64,000 nucleotides of DNA from Morinoia aosen (lineage: Eukaryota > Arthropoda > Malacostraca > Amphipoda > Talitridae): contig CM059567.1 of assembly GCA_030386875.1 (NCBI GenBank), positions 52,684,020 to 52,748,019 of the forward strand. Direction: 5' to 3'. A program made the position numbers and the translations under genes. Shown piece after piece: positions 1 to 9,260 of this stretch. Within the stretch, counting starts at the first letter, position 1; the number at the start of each line of letters is the position of its first letter. Below the pieces are notes generated by a model. That model was not told the DNA's origin and did not search any database. It saw nothing but the letters and a program-made list of their open reading frames with translations.

Positions 1-63
1 AAAATATATCAGTGTATGTGATAGGGACTTCAAAGAGATTCATCATTAAACAAGTCACACCCT

Positions 64-129
64 GAGGTCAAAAGAGTTTCCTTTCTCCTTGTTGACACTG
101 GCTTTAGTCTCATACGACACTTCGCCTAA
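64..129 (+). pseudogene. Fragment of a retroelement aspartic protease
   Basis: A 21-codon reading frame contains the motif LLVDTGFSLI and then stops. This is the active-site block (hydrophobic-D-T-G-hydrophobic) of retrotransposon aspartic proteases, close in style to the DTG blocks of the Gypsy elements further right. Nothing of the flap region or the reverse transcriptase follows, so it is a short relic. It probably belongs to the same decayed element as the LTR piece at 674-870. It could be chance, since only one motif supports it. Confidence 0.35.
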
Positions 130-196
130 TAAGGGGTTTAAGGAGCCACCTCGGAAGGACGAACTATTTCGCATAGTTTGTCAATAGGAAGACGCT

Positions 197-575
197 GTCG
201 CAGTTCGGCACTAACAGAATTCACTTCTGTTGCCCTAGCGGTCTCACACGGCGCAGACAGTTGCTCGTCTTCCTAACGGCACCACCGTAGTTCGGCACTA
301 ACAGAATTTACTTCTGTTGCCCTAGCGGACTTATTACGGCGTAGGTGGTACCCACACACACACACCTCACCCTAGCGGTACCACCGTAGTTCGGCACATA
401 ACAGAATTTACTTCTGTTGCCCTAGCGGACTCAATACGGCGCAGGTGGTACCCACACTAACCTCACCCTCCACACACAACGGTACCGCCGTAGTTCGGCA
501 CTAACAGAATTTACTTCTGTTGCCCTAGCGGACTGATTACGGCGTAGGCGGTACCCACACGAACCTCAGGAAGGG
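197..575. repeat. Tandem repeat of ~100-bp palindromic units
   Basis: About four units share the core GTAGTTCGGCACTAACAGAA followed by TTTACTTCTGTTGCCCTAGCGG, at about 201, 290, 391 and 493. The better units are bounded by inverted GGTACCRCC and GGYGGTACC blocks, and the core holds the smaller inverted repeat ACAGAA-TTTAC-TTCTGT. Each unit could therefore fold into a nested hairpin. The function is unknown. The array sits just upstream of a partial LTR and may be the 3' internal region of a decayed LTR element. Confidence 0.75.
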
Positions 576-673
576 CAGCTGCGAAGGAAAGCTAGCGCCC
601 CGGAAAAGGTAGCTGCACAGAAGATAGCCCTTTTTCCACGAACCCTCACGTCGACCGCACGACGGTATCGACA

Positions 674-870
674 CTCGGCTGCTCAGCAAGCAGTAGTCTC
701 ACGGCCTCCATCGCCACCTCGATGGCGCACCGCTACGCCACGGCACGCACGACGCGACTTACCGACAACCGTCGGTCCTCCAAGTCGTCCTTGTGTATTA
801 TACTACCTGCCTGTGATCATTTACCTCATGTGCCATACTGTCGGCGATCTTCTCAATAATACGGCCTTTA
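674..870 (+). repeat. Partial LTR, 3' end of the R region
   Basis: This stretch matches the second half of the LTR at 900-1695 (the part from about 1384 to 1561). The match includes the polyadenylation-type sequence CTCAATAATACGGCCTTTAT, and then stops abruptly. The missing tail is exactly the part that would follow a polyadenylation site. Scattered substitutions and short insertions show it is an older copy than the intact pair next to it. Confidence 0.75.
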
Positions 871-899
871 TAACCTAACCTAACCTAACCTAACCTACC
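871..899 (-). repeat. Interstitial telomeric repeat (CCTAA)n
   Basis: Four full TAACC units plus a degenerate fifth lie between a truncated LTR and an intact LTR. TTAGG on the minus strand is the canonical telomere unit of most insects and other arthropods. It is too short to be a telomere itself. It may have been added during break repair or by template switching of a retroelement transcript. Confidence 0.8.
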
Positions 900-1695
900 T
901 GTGGTGGTTACATCTAGCTGTACGCGCTCACCACCACACAAGCTCTTAAGCGCCACCTCACAGCCACGAAGTGATCCGGCTAAACAACCAATCAGCGATG
1001 AGATCTGGCGCTGGGGTGGCGGACCGAGCCTCTACAAGCCGCGCGCACCGAGCAGCCAGGCAACACCTCGTATCACTCACGTACGCTTAGCTCAGTCTCA
1101 ACTGCTTCAAAAGCGCCACCCCGAGCCGGCTAACCAGAGGCTAGCTCGGTTCAGTGCGGTCGCCGCCAGGCCTATATAAAGAGCTGCGCGCTAAGCGCAG
1201 TTCAGTTCGCAGAGCTCACTCAGTCGACTCGCAGGAACCCTGCTGTTTACACAAGTCTTCCTCCTGCGAGCCTCCTCACTGCAACGGCTCACACAAGTCT
1301 TCCAACGAGCCTCTTCACAGCATCAGCGCACACAAGACTTCTCCCTGCGACTCTCCTCGCAGCGACTCTGGCATTCGCTAGTCTCGGCTGCTCATCAAGC
1401 AGTAGCCTCACGGCCTCCATCGCCACCTCGACGGCACGCACGACGCGACTTACCGACAACCGTCGGTCCTCCAAGTCGACCTTGTGTAATATACTACCGC
1501 CTGTAATCATTTACCTCATGTGCCACTCTGTCGGCGATCTTCTCAATAATACGGCCTTTATTCCAGTTGTGTATTCCTTATCCTGTCGGGTTCGTTTGCA
1601 CCTCAGGCACTCACTTCGGGCATAGATACCACAAAGTCTAAAGATATTTACATAGTCTGCCCGGAGTGTAAAGCAGCCTGAGGGAGAACACCACA
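900..1695 (+). repeat. 5' LTR of the gag-only element
   Basis: This LTR is 796 bp, TG...CA bounded, and collinear with 2825-3620 at the same length. It carries a promoter at 1173-1206 and an AATAATA polyadenylation-type signal near 1544. Short open frames in it are not conserved coding sequence. Confidence 0.9.
1173..1206 (+). promoter_or_regulatory. LTR core promoter: TATA box plus initiator
   Basis: TATATAAA starts at 1173. An arthropod-type initiator, TCAGT, follows at 1202-1206, about 31 bp downstream of the first T of the TATA box, which is the usual spacing. The 3' LTR has the same pair, with its TATA box at 3098-3105. This marks the U3/R boundary of the LTR. Confidence 0.75.
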
Positions 1696-1696
1696 C

Positions 1697-1714
1697 TGGT
1701 TGACCCCAGAGTGA
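1697..1714 (+). promoter_or_regulatory. Primer-binding site
   Basis: One base after the 5' LTR the sequence TGGTTGACCCCAGAGTGA begins. It resembles the tRNA-Trp-complementary site (TGGTGACCCC...) known for CsRn1-type Gypsy elements, with a few changes. The position is correct for a minus-strand primer site. The tRNA assignment is an inference from family knowledge. Confidence 0.55.
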
Positions 1715-1730
1715 CCCGGCAGATGGGAGC

Positions 1731-3104
1731 ATGGCTTGGAAAGATGTTCGCTTACCCGCCTTCGAAGGCGACATGAAAGGATGGCTTCTTCACTGCGAAG
1801 TTTACCTCGCGCAAATCCCAAATCTCAACGACGCTTCAAAGTTCGGTGCGCTCCTCGGAGGGCTACCTACGCACATCATCACCGGAGTACAAGAGATACT
1901 ACTGAACCCTCCGGCTAACGGTAAATTCGACGCCCTAAAAGCCACACTCAAAAAACGTTTCGTTCGCCACGACGACGAGACCAACTACGACGCCATTGTC
2001 AAACTAACGCTCGGAGACAGCACGCCATCCGAATTACTCTTGGAAATGACGCGTCTCAACAACTGCAGACAAGCTCCGCTACCACCTTCAGTCATCCGCT
2101 CCATGCATTTCGCAAAATTACCGACTGAAGCGCAGCCACTGATTGAAGCCTTAGGAAAAGAAAAAACAGACGACGACTACGGAGAGATTGCAGATCAAGT
2201 CACAGCAAGACAATCCGCGTGCCGGGCCGCAACTGCCAAGCCTGTCACCATAAACGCGATCAAGCCATCGCCAACTCCGACAGTGTCAAGAGCCGAGTTT
2301 GACGCAGCTATGAAAGAAATAGCCGAACTGAAGGATATGTTAGGAAGAATGTTACGCTCGCACAAAGACACACTCCAAGCCGACAACTGGCGGAATCAAG
2401 TTCCGGCACCGAAAAGCCTTCAAGACTCAAACAAAGGAAGCACGCTCGACCAAGTACACTGCTACTACCATCGTACATTCGGCGACCGCGCAAGAAAGTG
2501 TACAACGCCATGCAGCTATACTCAACGACGGCCGCACAGGATGGTGAACGCCACACCCTACTCGCGGGCAAACGCAGCACATTTGTTGTCCGGCACCGAC
2601 TCCAATACTCGGTACCTCGTCGATACCCGCTCGGCGGTCAGCTTAATTCCACCCGACGAAAAACACTCAACCAGACCCCCGTCCTACGACCTGCTACCGG
2701 CTAACGACAAACCAATAGCCTCAGACGAGACGCTGTCTTCACACGAACGCCCTTCTCAACGAAATCAAGAAAGTCAAATATCCACTGACGTACTCGGAAA
2801 CTTAAAAAACAACAGGGGGGCACCTGTGGTGGTTCCATCTAGCTGTACGCGCTCACCACCACACAAGTTTTTAAGCGCCACCTCACAGCCACGAAGTGAT
2901 CCGGCTAAACAACCAATCAGCGATGAGATCTGGCGCTGGGGTGGCGGACCGAGCCTCTACAAGCCGCGCGCACCGAGCAGCCAGGCAACACCTCGTATCA
3001 CTCACGTACGCTTAGCTCAGTCTCAACTGCTTCAAAAGCGCCACCCCGAGCCGGCTAACCAGAGGCTAGCTCGGTTCAGTGCGGTCGCCGCCAGGCCTAT
3101 ATAA
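1731..3104 (+). CDS. Gag with truncated protease, reading into the 3' LTR
   Basis: The frame of 457 codons encodes a Gag-type capsid protein. Residues 1 to about 165 resemble CsRn1-clade Gag (LPAFEGDMKGWLLHCEVYL near the start). A zinc-finger-like CYYHRTFGDRARKC followed by C lies near residues 245-263, a CHCC arrangement seen in this clade. It continues into RYLVDTRSAVSLIPP, a protease active site with Arg in place of the catalytic-loop Gly (DTR instead of DTG). About 40 residues later the frame enters the LTR at 2825. The last 90 or so codons are therefore LTR sequence. Protease would be inactive, and reverse transcriptase and integrase are absent. Confidence 0.75.
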   Translation: MAWKDVRLPAFEGDMKGWLLHCEVYLAQIPNLNDASKFGALLGGLPTHIITGVQEILLNPPANGKFDALKATLKKRFVRHDDETNYDAIVKLTLGDSTPSELLLEMTRLNNCRQAPLPPSVIRSMHFAKLPTEAQPLIEALGKEKTDDDYGEIADQVTARQSACRAATAKPVTINAIKPSPTPTVSRAEFDAAMKEIAELKDMLGRMLRSHKDTLQADNWRNQVPAPKSLQDSNKGSTLDQVHCYYHRTFGDRARKCTTPCSYTQRRPHRMVNATPYSRANAAHLLSGTDSNTRYLVDTRSAVSLIPPDEKHSTRPPSYDLLPANDKPIASDETLSSHERPSQRNQESQISTDVLGNLKNNRGAPVVVPSSCTRSPPHKFLSATSQPRSDPAKQPISDEIWRWGGGPSLYKPRAPSSQATPRITHVRLAQSQLLQKRHPEPANQRLARFSAVAARPI

Positions 3105-3620
3105 AGAGCTGCGCGCTAAGCGCAGTTCAGTTCGCAGAGCTCACTCAGTCGACTCGCAGGAACCCTGCTGTTTACACAAGTCTTCCTCCTGCGAGCCTCC
3201 TCACTGCAACGGCTCAGACAAGTCTTCCAACGAGCCTCTTCACAGCATCAGCGCACACAAGACTTCTCCCTGCGACTCTCCTCGCAGCGACTCTGGCATT
3301 CGCTAGTCTCGGCTGCTCATCAAGCAGTAGCCTCACGGCCTCCATCGCCACCTCGACGGCACGTACGACGCGACTTACCGACAACCGTCGGTCCTCCAAG
3401 TCGACCTTGTGTAATATACTACCGCCTGTAATCACTTACCTCATGTGCCACACTGTCGGCGATCTTCTCAATAATACGGCCTTTATTCCAGTTGTGTATT
3501 CCTTATCCTGTCGGGTTCGTTTGCACCTCAGGCACTCACTTCGGGCATAGATACCACAAAGTCAAAAGATATTTACATAGTCTGCCCGGAGTGTAAAGCA
3601 GCCTGAGGGAGAACACCACA
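2825..3620 (+). repeat. 3' LTR of the gag-only element
   Basis: This is the direct repeat of 900-1695, same length, with only scattered single-base differences, and is preceded by a polypurine tract ending at 2824. It abuts another LTR family at 3621 without a recognisable target duplication. Confidence 0.9.
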
Positions 3621-4940
3621 GTAAGCTCAAAGCCTGCGTAATTTGAGCAGGTGAATGATATCAATTTGAGCCGTGTTTGAGGCGATAATAGATCTTAATT
3701 AGTTATTAATTTAAGATCATTGCACACTGAAGAAAAGTGTCCGTGATTGGAAGGAGTTTACAATTTAGCCAGTAATAAGATAATATACAAGGCTAAAGGC
3801 AAGTCAAAGCCGAGGTAAATGCCCAGCTGAGGCAGAACTAAAGGCAAAGTAAAGGCCCAGGGATGGATGTGTTGTGGCGTTGGTGACGTCGAAGAATCTG
3901 GAATATTCGAGGACGCTGAATGACACATTTCCGGAGAGGCACCAAGAAAACCCACAACAACTGTTTCCCTAGCAGCGCAAAATTCCCATTACGGAGAAAC
4001 CCTGATTTCTTCCTACAGATTTAACCTCGCGCCTATTATTTCTCTTTTTTTTAAGCTCATGAAGAATAAGGACAGGTTTAAACATACTAGCAATAACTTT
4101 TCTCTATGCTCTTGATTTCAAATATAAGCCTGACACTAACAAGAATTTAATTTTGTAACAGTCATAATTTGTTAATCATATTATGAAAATTACATGCGAC
4201 TTCTGTACACGATCGGCGATAATAATTTAAGCACACGATCATCAATATTAATCCCGGTAATTTTATAATATGCCCGTGTGACGCTACACTAATGTTTCTG
4301 GCACCAAAATCAATTATTTACGAAACCTACAGGCAGCACTAATGTCAACGTGCTGACTATACATGTGAATATTGAGTACTACCAAGTATACTGAATAGAA
4401 ATATAATACTGAAACACTGTAAAAGTATGCTGAGTATGGAAAGGAAATACTGGGTATAAAATGTAATACTGAACATAAGATGAAAACGTTACACACACCG
4501 ATCACAGCTACGCCATTTAGAGAACAGCTCAGAAATGCTAGCAACACGTACGAAATATGTCTACGAACTATCTGCACATTTTAAATAATACAGCACTGGT
4601 AAAAATTACACTTAGAAATTAAACACGAAAAACACTTAATACTTTTAAGCAAGATTCTAACTAAATTACAACACTTTTTTTTCACTTACGGGACGCTGAA
4701 CCGCACAAGCTCACACAAGAAAGTGACGCTTCGAAAAATGGCGTGGGCTAGGATGTTGCCACACGACGACTTAAACTCGAACGACTGTCGATATTATTTT
4801 CCTTTTGTGCTTTTACACAAAAACTTTTAAGATTAATAATTATAAGTGGAAAATTATTAATAATAATTCAAAGTGAGATTTTTAATGCCAATAATTATGA
4901 GAAATTTACTGAATTTAGACATTATGTAGCGACTGCTACA
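3621..4940 (-). repeat. Truncated LTR of a second Gypsy family
   Basis: Read on the minus strand this starts TGTAGCAGTCGCTACA (ending at 4940). It is collinear, with divergence, to 31997 onward read on the plus strand. Shared blocks include the sequence around 4300 (GGCACCAAAATCAATTATTT) and around 3900 (GAATATTCGAGGACGCTGAATG). The far end is cut by the gag-only element at 3621. Part of the terminal 300 bp also resembles the LTR of the 5122-31582 element, so the two families are related. Short open frames here are not convincing genes. Confidence 0.7.
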
Positions 4941-5458
4941 TCACTCAGCTCCCAGTCAGTTGGAAAAAAAGAGTTTCGAGACGGGCCACAAAGAAAACTT
5001 CCTAAGCTCTTATTTAGAAGTACTATGAAGTGTCGTTATGCAATAAATGGGATATGAAACTTGAGTTTGAATGATATTCAACGTAATTAATTGATAGGGT
5101 TATTCTCGATCGGATGATATTTGTAAGGATTGTTGTATGGCCGTGGATATAGCCAGTTCCTTAACAACTCTCGATAAGCATTTGGAGTAAACCATGAGAA
5201 AGGATAATGATTGACGTGGAAACTCAGCTTTTTCTTTGTGGTTTATTGAAGGAGCCGGAAAGGACCACCGAGTCTTGAGCAAACTGAAGAACTTGGCTGA
5301 AGATGGTTTGCAGTCCGGGCAGGCAGAAAGCTCCTGGAGAAGTGCTGAAGTCGACAGTGTGGGTGTTGTTTGAGAGTGGTCTTAACCCAATTAATAAGTC
5401 CTTTGTGGGACCCGAGATGATTGGGAGTGTCAATTTAATTTGAGTTGATGCCAGGCAA

Positions 5459-5788
5459 GTAAGGCCAGTTTAGGTAAGGCCAGTTTAGGTAAGGCCAGTT
5501 TAGGTAAGGCCAGTTTAGGTAAGGCCAGTTTAGGTAAGGCCAGTTTAGGTAAGGCCAGTTTAGGTAAGGCCAGTTTAGGTAAGGCCAGTTTAGGTAAGGC
5601 CAGTTTAGGTAAGGCCAGTTTAGGTAAGGCCAGTTTAGGTAAGGCCAGTTTAGGTAAGGCCAGTTTAGGTAAGGCCAGTTTAGGTAAGGCCAGTTTAGGT
5701 AAGGCCAGTTTAGGTAAGGCCAGTTTAGGTAAGGCCAGTTTAGGTAAGGCCAGTTTAGGTAAGGCCAGTTTAGGTAAGGCCAGTTTAG
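5459..5788. repeat. 15-bp minisatellite, 22 units, inside the LTR
   Basis: The unit is GTAAGGCCAGTTTAG, repeated 22 times almost without variation. The matching array in the other LTR has 17 units. Because the unit length is a multiple of three it leaves long spurious open frames, such as a run of LPKLA pentapeptides, which are not genes. Confidence 0.95.
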
Positions 5789-6654
5789 GATCAATAACTA
5801 ATCCAACAAAGGCAATCCCATTAAAGTAAAGGCCCAAAACAAGGACCAAAACTAATCCAAGCAGAAGTCCCAAAAGCGACCCAGGGAGACTGTGTGTGTG
5901 GTGTGTGGCGATGACGTTGAGGTCGAGAATTTTGCTGTAACACCGCTAGAGTAAGACGCCAATGTTATGCCGGGGCCACACTACAATTTTTCGTTCGTCA
6001 AATGACTGACGGACACTCGTCATGTCAAACGGCCGTTAAGCAAGTCAGGCCACATTACGACTGTGTGTGGCTCTGACCAAGCTCTGTGATGAGCGTCCGA
6101 CGTTCATCGAATGTAAACAAACCGAAGTACGTACGCGATATGGATGAGCAGGACGTGCGAATGTGTGTGAGCTCTAGAAATTTGCTGTCGAAGGAACTTT
6201 TGTGACCGCAACTTTTTATGAAAGTACAAAAAAAGCGAAACCTAAAAGCAGATGTTGGGTAAAACCATGGCGAAATAGAGCTAACAATCCGAATCGATTG
6301 AGAGAAGATCTGCTTGCTGATGTAAACGATTGCAGTTAAAGTGAGATTGTTCCTACGGAGAAAATGATTATTTTTGAACGTTTCTTTTAAACGGATCATA
6401 AATGATTTTATTTAATTGAGTGTAAAATTTAGAATTTACCGCTGAAAATAGCTTGGTAATATGGCTGAGTTAAGCAATGCTCTTTAATACAAGAATGAAA
6501 AGGGGATCCAAGAATGTTAGCAGTTTGATGACTTTCGCAGGTGTCCTCAGCAACCCTCAGATAGAGTGAATGGGGAGGAATTGAAGTCATTAAACTGTCA
6601 AGGTTTCTCCATTTATGTTTTGCATGTTTGTCTATTGTTATCTGTTAAAATTGT

Positions 6655-6715
6655 GCAAGTTTTCCTTGTTGAAAATGAGCTTAGGGCATGAAACGTTAAA
6701 AAAATTGATTCAAGA
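6655..6715 (+). repeat. Short Penelope-like 3'-end fragment
   Basis: The block TTGAAAATGAGCTTAGGGC then ATGAAACGTT resembles the 3' region of the Penelope-like element at 15183-15220 (TTGAAAATGAGCCTTGGC then TCGAAACGTT). Upstream similarity is weak. It is either a small relic or a shared RNA motif of this element group. Confidence 0.4.
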
Positions 6716-6837
6716 TAAGTCTTCTCCATCGCCTTCGTTGAGAATAATATAATGTTTCTCCGATATATAATTTTGGTGTTCGTCATTTATACGTGTTAAT
6801 ACACAAGAATTATGCAAAAGTTTTCTCATTCTTTGCA

Positions 6838-7440
6838 GAAGTTATGACATACTGGGCAAAGTTGGCTCGGTAATCTGCAAGCAAGACACCAAGTTCCAGA
6901 AGTGCTTCCCTGCTTTTGATCGACTCGGAATTACCCTCTGATACCTCGCTACAATTGATCGAGTATCATGACGCAAGAGTGTTCAATAACTCATCCTTTA
7001 GGAAATCATTCGATTCTAACTGCTTGAACATGCCCCATACTCGTGAACTTCTTGTGACCGACTTCCATTCTCCACTTGTCATAGCGGCAGATGATGCGTT
7101 CTCATTGCCAACTCGTTTCATGAAGCATTATCCTTGTACTAACCTTTCTCACGACCAAAGAGTTTTCAGCTGGTCTTTCTAGAGCACGAAAAACAGAGAC
7201 AAACGCATTCGGCTTACTGTCAAGTACGATCAGAGTTTTCCGTACTGATACAAACATCACAGTCAAGAGAATCCAGTCTACCACTCTAGCAACTTGCGCT
7301 CTTTATTATTACCTAAATGATCATAAAGACTTCCGTTACATCAACCCGCTTGCTCTTGAAAAAAGGACATTATCACTGGATCGTGCACAACCCGCAGTTG
7401 GTGGGAAAACACTGGACATCATTCTGTTCGTTGTGTTGAG
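6838..7440 (+). pseudogene. Harbinger (HARBI1-like) transposase, degenerate
   Basis: Around 6905-6950 the translation contains RLGITL, a stop, then YLATID, matching the N-terminal RLA-TLRYLATG block of Harbinger nucleases. After a deletion, 6985-7180 encodes VIAADDAFSLPTRFMKHYPC and then LSHDQRVFSW. This is the DDE_Tnp_4 segment with the second catalytic Asp. In another frame SRARKTETNAFGLLSSTIRVF carries the final catalytic Glu block (E-N-A-F-G in the family, here ETNAFG). Stops and at least one frameshift make it non-functional. Confidence 0.7.
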
Positions 7441-8359
7441 GCGGTCGATCGGCTGTGTCAGCTACAGCCATCAGAGACCAGACGAGCTGAAGAACTACTT
7501 CACAAGCGGAGGAGCTGTAAGCTTGCTGGATAAAGTGTTGGGACTCCATGCACTAACACTACTGTGGAAATGTATCCTAAAAGTGTTAGAAATATCTGAG
7601 AAATAATAGTTCCTCATTATTTTCTGGTATTACTTATTGGAATGAATGTATTAGGTCAATCAACAAAATCAATTGTTTCAATATCATGTATTTTATTCCA
7701 GCTTTTCATCGTTATATAAAACATTGACAAATCATTATTTGACTTAAGAAGGCCAACTAAAGATCTACATCAACAGGATTTAGGAAATGTATTACTGCAA
7801 ACTAGATTACGTGTTAAGGTTAGGAACATCCATAATCTGAATTCACAATCACGCATTGTCGCACAATCCATGTGCAGAGTTTCAAGTATAAAAACCCGAT
7901 TTTTAATAACAACAACGTAAACCAATGTTACCAAATAAACAGTTTTGTCCACACTCATATCTAGTTTATAAATCTGCCACTAACTGAAATAGTTTCATCC
8001 ATTTACTCGTATGCCCTACCATCATGCAGATATGGTGCATAGCTATAGTTCGCATCCTCACAAGTTGAATTGAATAGTTTATTTGTTCACCTTAGATTAA
8101 ATTATATTACAACTCAACAGCGTATTGAAAAATTTATGCATATGTGTTCTTACAGATGATTACGTGCGCATAGTAACGGCGGATAATAGATTAGATTAGT
8201 CGTTAGTTTTAGCCTCCCTACCCAGCAACAAATGCGATCCAAAGAGAGGAAGGAGGAACGTACCATTTAGTATGGAGTTAAGGAAACGCGGAATCTACGC
8301 AGAAAGGCATAGAAACAGTAAGTTGTGAAAGAAGGTCATGAAAAAAGGTCAAAGTTGAA

Positions 8360-9260
8360 GAAGAAAGTAGTAGGTGTTGAAGAAAAGGACAGCAGTGAAC
8401 CGAAAAAAGGTGGTCATTAACATACCAAAAAAACATTTTATTTCAACAAAAAAGAAGGCCTACCTAACTCTCAGCTCGGGCCCTCACCTTGTCCCCCTGG
8501 GAGCGCTAGTTCCCATAGATACAATAATTGTATCCCCCTGAGGGGAATAATTACTAGTTACTATTTTAATTATTTAGGTTAGTTAATATAATATGTGCTC
8601 GCGATAGCCGTGTGCTATAGGTTCCGCCGCCGTGCGGCCGGGACCCGGGTTCGAAACTCGGCGCTGGCAGTGGCGATTTTCTCTGTTGGCTATAGGAGAA
8701 AAATTCCAAGCACAATACCCCACTCTACCCAGGTGTCTGAAATGGGTACCGGTCTTGACCGGGGGGAAGCGTAATGGCGTCCTCGCGTTAGTTATAAGGC
8801 ATTTGAAAATCCAATGTACAAGGTGATATGTATCAGGCTTGATTGGAAATAAAGCATCCGTAGATGCCTTCATTATTATTTATTTATTTATTTAATATCA
8901 TCTTAGTCACGACAACGACGTGATCAAGAAAGGAATAGTGAAGGGACCATCGAGTACGGACACGTACACTGGAAATCTAAGCACAATGTGTGTCTCACAC
9001 AGGCCATCCTTGTGTGGTAAAACGAGTGTCTTGCCACTCAGGATACAATGCGTATTTAAACAGGAAGTTGGGAAGAAAACAAACAAAATAAACATGCAAG
9101 AAGGTAGTAGTAGGTGCTGAAGAAAAAGATGGCAATGAGCCGAAAAAACATGATCACTAAAACAAAACCAGAAACACTATTTTAAAAAGCTCGTGCCCTA
9201 CCATTCTTCTCCTGGAAGTGTTACTTCCCTTAGATACAATAGTTTTTTCTCGTGATAGAG
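8360..9260. repeat. Direct duplication flanking a SINE
   Basis: The segment near 8357-8550 (a GTAGTAGGTGTTGAAGAAAA block, later AGCGCTAGTTCCCATAGATA) recurs with divergence near 9096-9260. The intervening ~550 bp contains the tRNA-derived SINE. It looks like an old tandem duplication within the Harbinger element. No coding sequence is recognised. Confidence 0.5.
8585..8896 (+). mobile_element. tRNA-derived SINE
   Basis: A GC-rich head contains a degenerate A-box region (TAGCCGTGTGCTA at 8607) and a good B box (GGTTCGAAACTCG at 8648). A tRNA-unrelated body of about 180 bp follows, then a simple TTATTTATTTATTT tail ending near 8896. TTAATAT occurs on both sides and may be part of a target duplication. 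The overlapping short open frames on both strands are products of this repeat. Confidence 0.62.

Larger units (their letters stand above)
900..3620 (+). mobile_element. Gag-only LTR retrotransposon (Ty3/Gypsy, CsRn1-like)
   Basis: Two direct 796-bp LTRs (900-1695 and 2825-3620) start TGTGGTGG and end CACCACA. They enclose a 1.1-kb interior with a primer-binding site, one gag-like frame and a polypurine tract (CAACAGGGGGGCACC) directly before the 3' LTR. By eye the LTRs differ at roughly eight to ten sites, so insertion was recent. Pol is missing: the frame passes from gag into the first residues of protease and then into the LTR. The element must have depended on a relative for replication. 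No target-site duplication is visible; the left flank is the telomeric repeat and the right flank is another LTR. Confidence 0.85.

Noticed and set aside
197-575. CRISPR-like repeat array
   Set aside because: Units are ~100 bp, tandem, without unique spacers of regular length, and the host is eukaryotic.
5430-5873. 147-codon LPKLA repeat protein in the LTR
   Set aside because: It is the translation of the 15-bp minisatellite in a retrotransposon LTR and is different in length in the other LTR.
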